In this document: piece after piece, positions 58,591-64,000 of the stretch
How positions within the stretch are numbered: the first letter of the stretch is position 1
Layout of the letters: every line of letters begins with the position of its first letter
Assembly: GCA_949128115.1 (NCBI GenBank)
Contig: OX421965.1
Span: 53,624,012 to 53,688,011, forward strand
DNA: 64,000 nucleotides
Direction of reading: 5' to 3'
Source of the DNA: Anaspis maculata
Lineage: Eukaryota > Arthropoda > Insecta > Coleoptera > Scraptiidae
Notes under the pieces: model-generated
What the model saw: only the letters and a program-made list of their open reading frames with translations
What the model was told of the DNA's origin: nothing
The model's database searches: none
Position numbers and translations under genes: made by a program

Positions 58591-58850
58591 ATAATCTATT
58601 CGAATCTGCAAAAAGAGGGGGGTTCAATATAGAAAAATGGCTGATGACGTCACAGCTTTTACAAAAATTGCGGCAAATATGAAAATTTCACATCCAAATG
58701 TGCGGAATTGGAAAACAAAATCGACCTGTTCAAATAATTTCTCGAGAAAAGAAATGCGAATATCCTAGTGAATTTGTTTCATACTTTTGTCCCCCACAGT
58801 ATGTAGAGTTAGGTTGGTCGATGAGCCAGGAGCCAAAAACTACGATATTG

Positions 58851-61112
58851 GTTTCCACCTTGGGGACTTGACGTGTCATACCTTTTTGGATTCCCCACAA
58901 CACCAGCATGAAAATAAGCCATGATACGTGTTTGTATCGCGTAGCTCAAGACCGCCATCTTGGAAAAACTGCGTCAAATATGTAGTTCTTGTAGTTTGTA
59001 TTTTTTTTGCATCAACGGCACCTCCAATTGAAAAATTAAACTGAATAAAATCAAACAACAAAATTTACTATAAATATCGTTTGGCACCGCTTTTTGACAG
59101 GTCTCGTTACTCCAAATATGACAGTTCATAGTTAAGCTATGGCAAATTTCTTTATTTAACATTTTTGGCAACACCCGATGATATTCACACAAACCGAACT
59201 TTACGTCATCGTCTTTCTAGCGTACTTTACTAGAAATGCTGCTCTCAGCGGCATTTTGATGTCCGTCTATCCGTCTGTCTATCGGTATAACTGTCTGTCT
59301 TATCAATCAATTGCTCCTGAACGAGAAGACCTAGCAAAAATCGACTTCTTGTGTGTAACATGTATTCACCGGGGAATTGAATAAGGAGGAAAAAATCTCT
59401 CAAACTGTCGCCAACTTGATCCGCAATGTCAAATTATCTCAAAAGTGATCCGATTTTCATGAAACTTGGAATACACTTATGTTTTATATGTAGAAGTATG
59501 GTTTCAATGTTTTCTTTTCGATCCGCCGCCACTTTGTCCGCCATGTTGAAATTGGTTGACGTGGTCCGATTTTGATGAAAATTGGAACCTAGTCGTGTCT
59601 TGTGTATGCATTGATGTTTTTCATGTTAGTTCCACGATCTGCGCCATATTGACGTGCCACATGGAAATAAATCTCCAGCTGTCACAAAATCAATTTATTC
59701 AAATATTTTCTGAAAAAGGGGTTTCTGATGTGACTGAAAAACTTGTTGATGGAAATCGGTTTTTGTTAGTTCTTTTTCACAAGTAGGAACTCTTCCAAAG
59801 AAAAATGTACAAAAATGCTATTAAATTTTCGAAATTTGCAAAAAAATTGGAAATTTTTGAATTTTTTTTTGAAAATTTGGAAACCAGATAGCAACGCCTG
59901 TACATATTTATTCAAAAAAGTCGCATACCGAATTTGAGCTTTCTATTTTCAAAAAAAAATGTACTAAAAATGGTTCCTACCAATTCATTTTTTAATGTTT
60001 AGTGGAAAACCATTTTTGGTACCTTTTTTTGAAAATAGAAAGTTTAAATTCGTCATGCGACTTTCTTGAATAAAGATTTATGGGCAATGCTATCTGGTTT
60101 TCAAATTTTCAAAGAAAAAAATCAAAAATTTTCAATTTTTTTGCAAATTTCGAAAATTTAATAGCATTTTCCGTACATTTTTTTGGAAAGTTTCTACTTG
60201 TGTGAAAGAACTGAAAAAAAAAGATTTCTATCAACAAGTTTTCAGTCACATCGGAAACCCCTTGTTCAGAAAATATTTGAATAAATTGATTTTGTGACAG
60301 CTGGAGATTCATTTCCATGTGGCACGTCAATATGGCGCTAATCGTGGAACTAACATAAAAACCATCGATGCATACACAAGACCGGACTAGGTTCCAATTT
60401 TCATCAAAATCGGACCACTTCAACCAATTTCAACATGGCGGACAAAATGGTGGCGGATCAAAAAGAAAACATCAACATCATACTTTTACATATAAAACAT
60501 GAGTGTATTTCAAGTTTCACGAAAATCGGATCACTCTTGGGAAAATTTGACATTGCGGATCAAGATGGCGACGGTTTGAGAATTTTTTTTCCAATTCCAT
60601 TCTCTGATGACTACATGTTACACACAAGAATTCGATTTTCGCTGGATCTTCTCGTTCAGGAGAAATTAATTGATAAGGCAGACAGTTAGACCGATGGACA
60701 GACGGACATCAAAATGCCGCTAAGAGCAGCATTTCTAGTAAAGTACGCTAGAAAGACAATGACGTGAAGTTCAGTTTGTGTGAATATCATCGGGTGTACT
60801 CGAAAATGTCAAATAAAGAAATTTGCTATAGCTAAACTATGAACTGTCATATTTGGAGTAACGAGGCCTGTCAAAAAGCGGTGCTGAACAATATTTATAG
60901 TGAATTTTATCGTTTAATTTTATTCAGTTACATTTTTCCAATCGGAGGTGCCGTTGATGTGAAAAAAAAAATACAAACCACAAGAACTACATATTTGGCG
61001 CGGCTTTTCCAAGATGGCGGTCTTAAGCTACTCGATACAAAAACATTTCATAGCTTATTTTTATGCTGGTGTTGTGAGGAATTCAAAAAGGTCAAGTTCC
61101 CAAGGTGGAAAC
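58851..61112. repeat. Very long foldback element, 2.26 kb, arms of about 1.1 kb
   Basis: The left end reads GTTTCCACCTTGGGGACTTG and the right end complements GTTTCCACCTTGGGAACTTG. Inverted matches continue without a break to a centre near 59980. Examples are CGCCATCTTGGAAAA, GGCACCTCCAATTG, the GTCCGTCT region near 59262 and 60705, and CATGTGGAAAT-type blocks. Frames on opposite strands at 59556-59786 and 60109-60423 encode nearly the same sequence (SDFDENWNLV, LQLSQNQFIQIFSE), showing arm identity of about 90%. These frames are repeat by-products and not genes. Confidence 0.92.
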
Positions 61113-61199
61113 TACTCGAGTCCCCTGGCTCAACGACTAGCCGTCAGTTCCACAAAAGAGATGATCAGCAATCAAGGCTGATTGCAGATTAACTAAACT

Positions 61200-62960
61200 T
61201 TTCTCTACTAAATGCTAGGTGGTGACTGACCACAAAAAATGCCTGAAATCTGTGCAAGACCCATCATCCTTCCATTATTGACAGATTAACCAGCATTTCC
61301 ATTGATCAGTAAGCTACAAATTGACAGCAAAAATCGCGAATTAACTGATCTCGAATTATCTTTTTAGTGGAACCCAGGGTGAGTTATTAATTTGTTAGTT
61401 ATAGTTTGTTAGTACTTAGCGTAGTATAATTCGAAAATGCAGCGCAGAAATTAATCCGTAACACCACATTGCATCATCGTAAAACAGTCTTATTCGTACA
61501 AAAAAATGTTAAGCATTTCTTGAGTTTTTTGTATGCCAAAACTTGAAGATTTGTTGAAAAGAATTTTTGTTTTGGTGTCAGTTTGTCTATTCGCACATAA
61601 AATTCGGTCCGCATTTGCTGTCTACCGATTTATTCCAAACTGTCAATGGATCTCAACCAAATTTGGTACACTTGTAAGTTGGGAAAGTAAGATTGGTGAC
61701 GAGATCTGTCAATGTAAAATGTCACTACAGTAAAATAACAGTCGGTTCATGTCATCACATTTATTTCACTTGGTCTATCGTTGAAAAGTTTCAGCTCTGA
61801 TGAATCAAAAGCGATGACGTTTCGTTTATGACAGTCGAGTTTACGTTGACACTTATACTAGTGCACAAGATAAGTCAGAAATCATCGATTTGTACATCAG
61901 TCAATATGTTAGATACGCCATGGTGGAAAATAGTATCCACCAAAAATATTAGATATCAATATCAAATAATTTTGCTTGCAGAGAGACCCGCTTTAGATTT
62001 AATTAAAAGCCTAAGTTATACGAGCAATAAATCATACAAGAACCATTCCAATCTTAGTCGCATCCATTGACAAAAATGCTCACCAGCAAATTCCCAAATT
62101 ATGAAGGCTCTTGGAATGGAGGGAAAGGTCAGGCGGCGGGACCGGGAGAAAGATAAAAAGTGCGAGTCGCGCAACATGAGGCTCTTCCGGCCCGCATTTT
62201 ACGAGGCATTCCGTAATCTCGGGGCCTTTACGACTCGTGTCTTATGATAGTGGAAATTCCGGAGGCATGTCGGAATCACGGCGTGTTACTACGGGGCTAA
62301 TGTAATTACGCTAATGCGCTGAAAGACATAAAACGTTCAGACTCCGACGCCAGCCGATACCGGAATTAACACAAAGTTATAAATTTAAGGGCGTGTTCCG
62401 GCAAATTTTCATAAATTAATTAGCCGTAATTACCGGCTCAGCAAGGCCCAAGCACCATCATACATACATACATACATAGTGTACTCCAACCAACCCGAGA
62501 AAGGGCGGGCTCGCAGAACCGCAGCTCCGCAAGCTCGCTCCAGTGGCGGCGGGCCATAAGTCGCACCGCCAGAAGCACCCCGAAGCACCTGCCATTCTTC
62601 CGAAAATTCATATAATGTGTTATTATTTCGAGTTATGGTGCTCTGTTAGCTTCACTTGCAAAGTTCACGCAGTATCTCTGCTAAAGATTTCGCTTGGTAG
62701 CCACTTGCAATATTATAGTTAGTAAGATACTACCAAAAACAAGGTTCCCAAAAAAAAATATATATATATATAAAAAAAAAATAGAAGGGTTGCAAATGGC
62801 GAATGTTTTCACGCGACAACCAACCATAGTTGTGGTTTCGCTGAGCGCGATTCGAAAGAAACATGATATTCCCAAATGAACATTCTTTCTTTTGGAAGAA
62901 TGTGTAGTGCACTTGTTTCCAAATCGATGAAAAATCACTACCTACTTCTACGTATGGTAA
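61200..62960. other. Non-coding; regulatory-like island and microsatellites
   Basis: Positions about 62090-62460 are GC-richer and non-repetitive, with GTAATTACG, TTAATTAGCCGTAATTACC and TTCCGGCAAATTTTC-like blocks. I infer possible conserved regulatory DNA. A (CATA)n run lies at 62459-62477 and a (TA)n/(A)n run at 62757-62782. Positions 61560-61700 resemble the CTGTCTGTC-containing segments of the foldbacks. No gene is seen. Confidence 0.35.
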
Positions 62961-63014
62961 TTAGAAGGTTTTGATTCCTTCTAGTTACTTGGTTCAGTCG
63001 TTCAATATATTCAA

Positions 63015-63290
63015 TACTTTGATATCTTCAATAGCTGCCATCCTGAGATACATACGATACTTTCGATTCGACACCTTAGATAACTGCGACCTTTTGATAT
63101 ATCCACTACCTGTGATACTTCGATACCTGCGAGACTTTGATACCTATACTATACTTCATCGATACCTGCGATACTTCGATAACTGCGATACTTTGATAAT
63201 CGATACCAGCGATATCTTCTATAACTTTGATACCCTCGATACCTTCGATACTTTCGATATAAGTATCGACACCGGAACTCTGGTATCGCC
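63015..63290. repeat. Degenerate GATAC-rich tandem array with an element-like end
   Basis: Units like CGATACCTG, CGATACTTC and GATAACTG repeat about every 10-22 bases through the segment. It ends at GGTATCGCCCAGCCCTAC (63282-63299), whose complement GTAGGGCTGGGCGATACC is a familiar start for hAT-type or MITE repeats in animals. The array may therefore be the subterminal part of such an element read from its 3' side. Confidence 0.6.
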
Positions 63291-63299
63291 CAGCCCTAC

Positions 63300-64000
63300 T
63301 TGCGGTTTTACTGGCTCCATTGCGCCAAGAGCGAAGTGAGTGCAGTTGATCTATTGGACGAAATGATTTTCAATATTGATAGTGGATGAGCGGCCATGGA
63401 GTTGTATCAAGCTACTGTGTTCTTCGTGCTCAAAAAATATTTGTTTGTAACTCAAGGGTTGAATAGGCAAAGATGCGCATGTTAGTGAGTGAGGTCTGTT
63501 CAGTTGAAGTTCACTAGAGGATTTGGCCTGATGGTTATTGACACTGTTGACAATAAAGTGACATTTTTTATAACTACACGAATGTATTTTTCTCCAAATG
63601 TCATCTTGTAGATGGTTTAGAATTGTGTCGTGGGACTGTCTTGCTCCCTTATTTTGAGTTTCATCTCAGAATGAAAATTTATCTATTCTGTCCGGTTAGC
63701 GTCAGAGTGGTAAAAGGACTGAAAAGGGCCGAGAAAAGGGCTCAGGCTTAGTTCAGACTTGAAGTACCTAGTATGCAACCTGTTGCACAAACGTTGATAT
63801 ACAAACTGAACGAACACCGTTTTCCCGTGAACAGGTGAAATCTAATAATTAATTTGGGCAAACTGTGCAAGAGAACGGAAAGGAATTCCCAATCCTGACA
63901 TAAGGATTGATTTTGTGAAATAGGACAACTGATGATAGCGGTAATAGGAGTCTTTGAAGTTGAATTGTTCATATTTCATATCGATGGCAAAGAACAGCAA
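63300..64000. other. No gene or element seen
   Basis: Mixed sequence with only short frames. The 74-codon minus-strand frame at 63748-63972 has no recognisable motif or splice support. Confidence 0.4.

Noticed and set aside
59556..60423. Similar frames on opposite strands
   Set aside because: They are the same repeat read from the two arms of the 2.26-kb inverted repeat and not a gene pair.
63015..63290. CRISPR array
   Set aside because: Units are too short and degenerate, no unique spacers exist, and the genome is eukaryotic.

Overview
This looks like a repeat-rich stretch of insect nuclear DNA. It is AT-rich, has no dense coding, has candidate exons with GT/AG splice signals, and is crowded with transposable elements of classes typical of insects: a BEL/Pao LTR retrotransposon, piggyBac, tRNA-headed SINEs, foldback/MITE elements, and IS630-like and Helitron pieces. 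A hemipteran such as a whitefly would fit, but that is only a guess from the repeat style. No ribosomal RNA, CRISPR array, operon or prokaryotic gene organisation is visible.

The one long open frame is the gag-pol of a BEL/Pao element (38503-44108). Its two 596-bp LTRs look identical, it has a 5-bp target duplication (CATCA), and its primer-binding site matches tRNA-Tyr. An in-frame deletion has removed the integrase core and most of RNase H, so this looks like a young copy that must borrow integrase. It sits inside older debris: a tRNA-like SINE head on the minus strand and fragments of a Ty3/Gypsy-like element.

The rest is dominated by long inverted repeats. Region by region: 3.3-3.9 kb, a short-arm repeat; 8.4-14.1 kb, a mosaic foldback interrupted by other insertions, including a piggyBac remnant at a preserved TTAA; 14.4-15.0 and 18.8-19.7 kb, two foldbacks, the second carrying a SINE with an 11-bp target duplication; 22.3-23.0 kb, a MITE-like pair around a second SINE; 23.3-24.8 kb, a second piggyBac remnant; 26.4-27.0 kb, a GC-rich degenerate minisatellite; 31.3-32.3 and 33.0-34.8 kb, two more foldbacks; 50.9-51.9 and 52.2-53.9 kb, two more; and 56.9-61.1 kb, four hairpin elements in a row ending in a 2.26-kb inverted repeat with arms of about 1.1 kb. 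Many ends carry a CAGGGTGT-like motif.

Evidence for host genes is thin. Two sets of short candidate exons have compatible phases and good splice signals (minus strand 32460-32954; plus strand 54941-55404). There are a few other unassigned open frames. Several non-repetitive islands rich in homeodomain-like motifs suggest an intron or a regulatory desert of a developmental gene; this is inference only.
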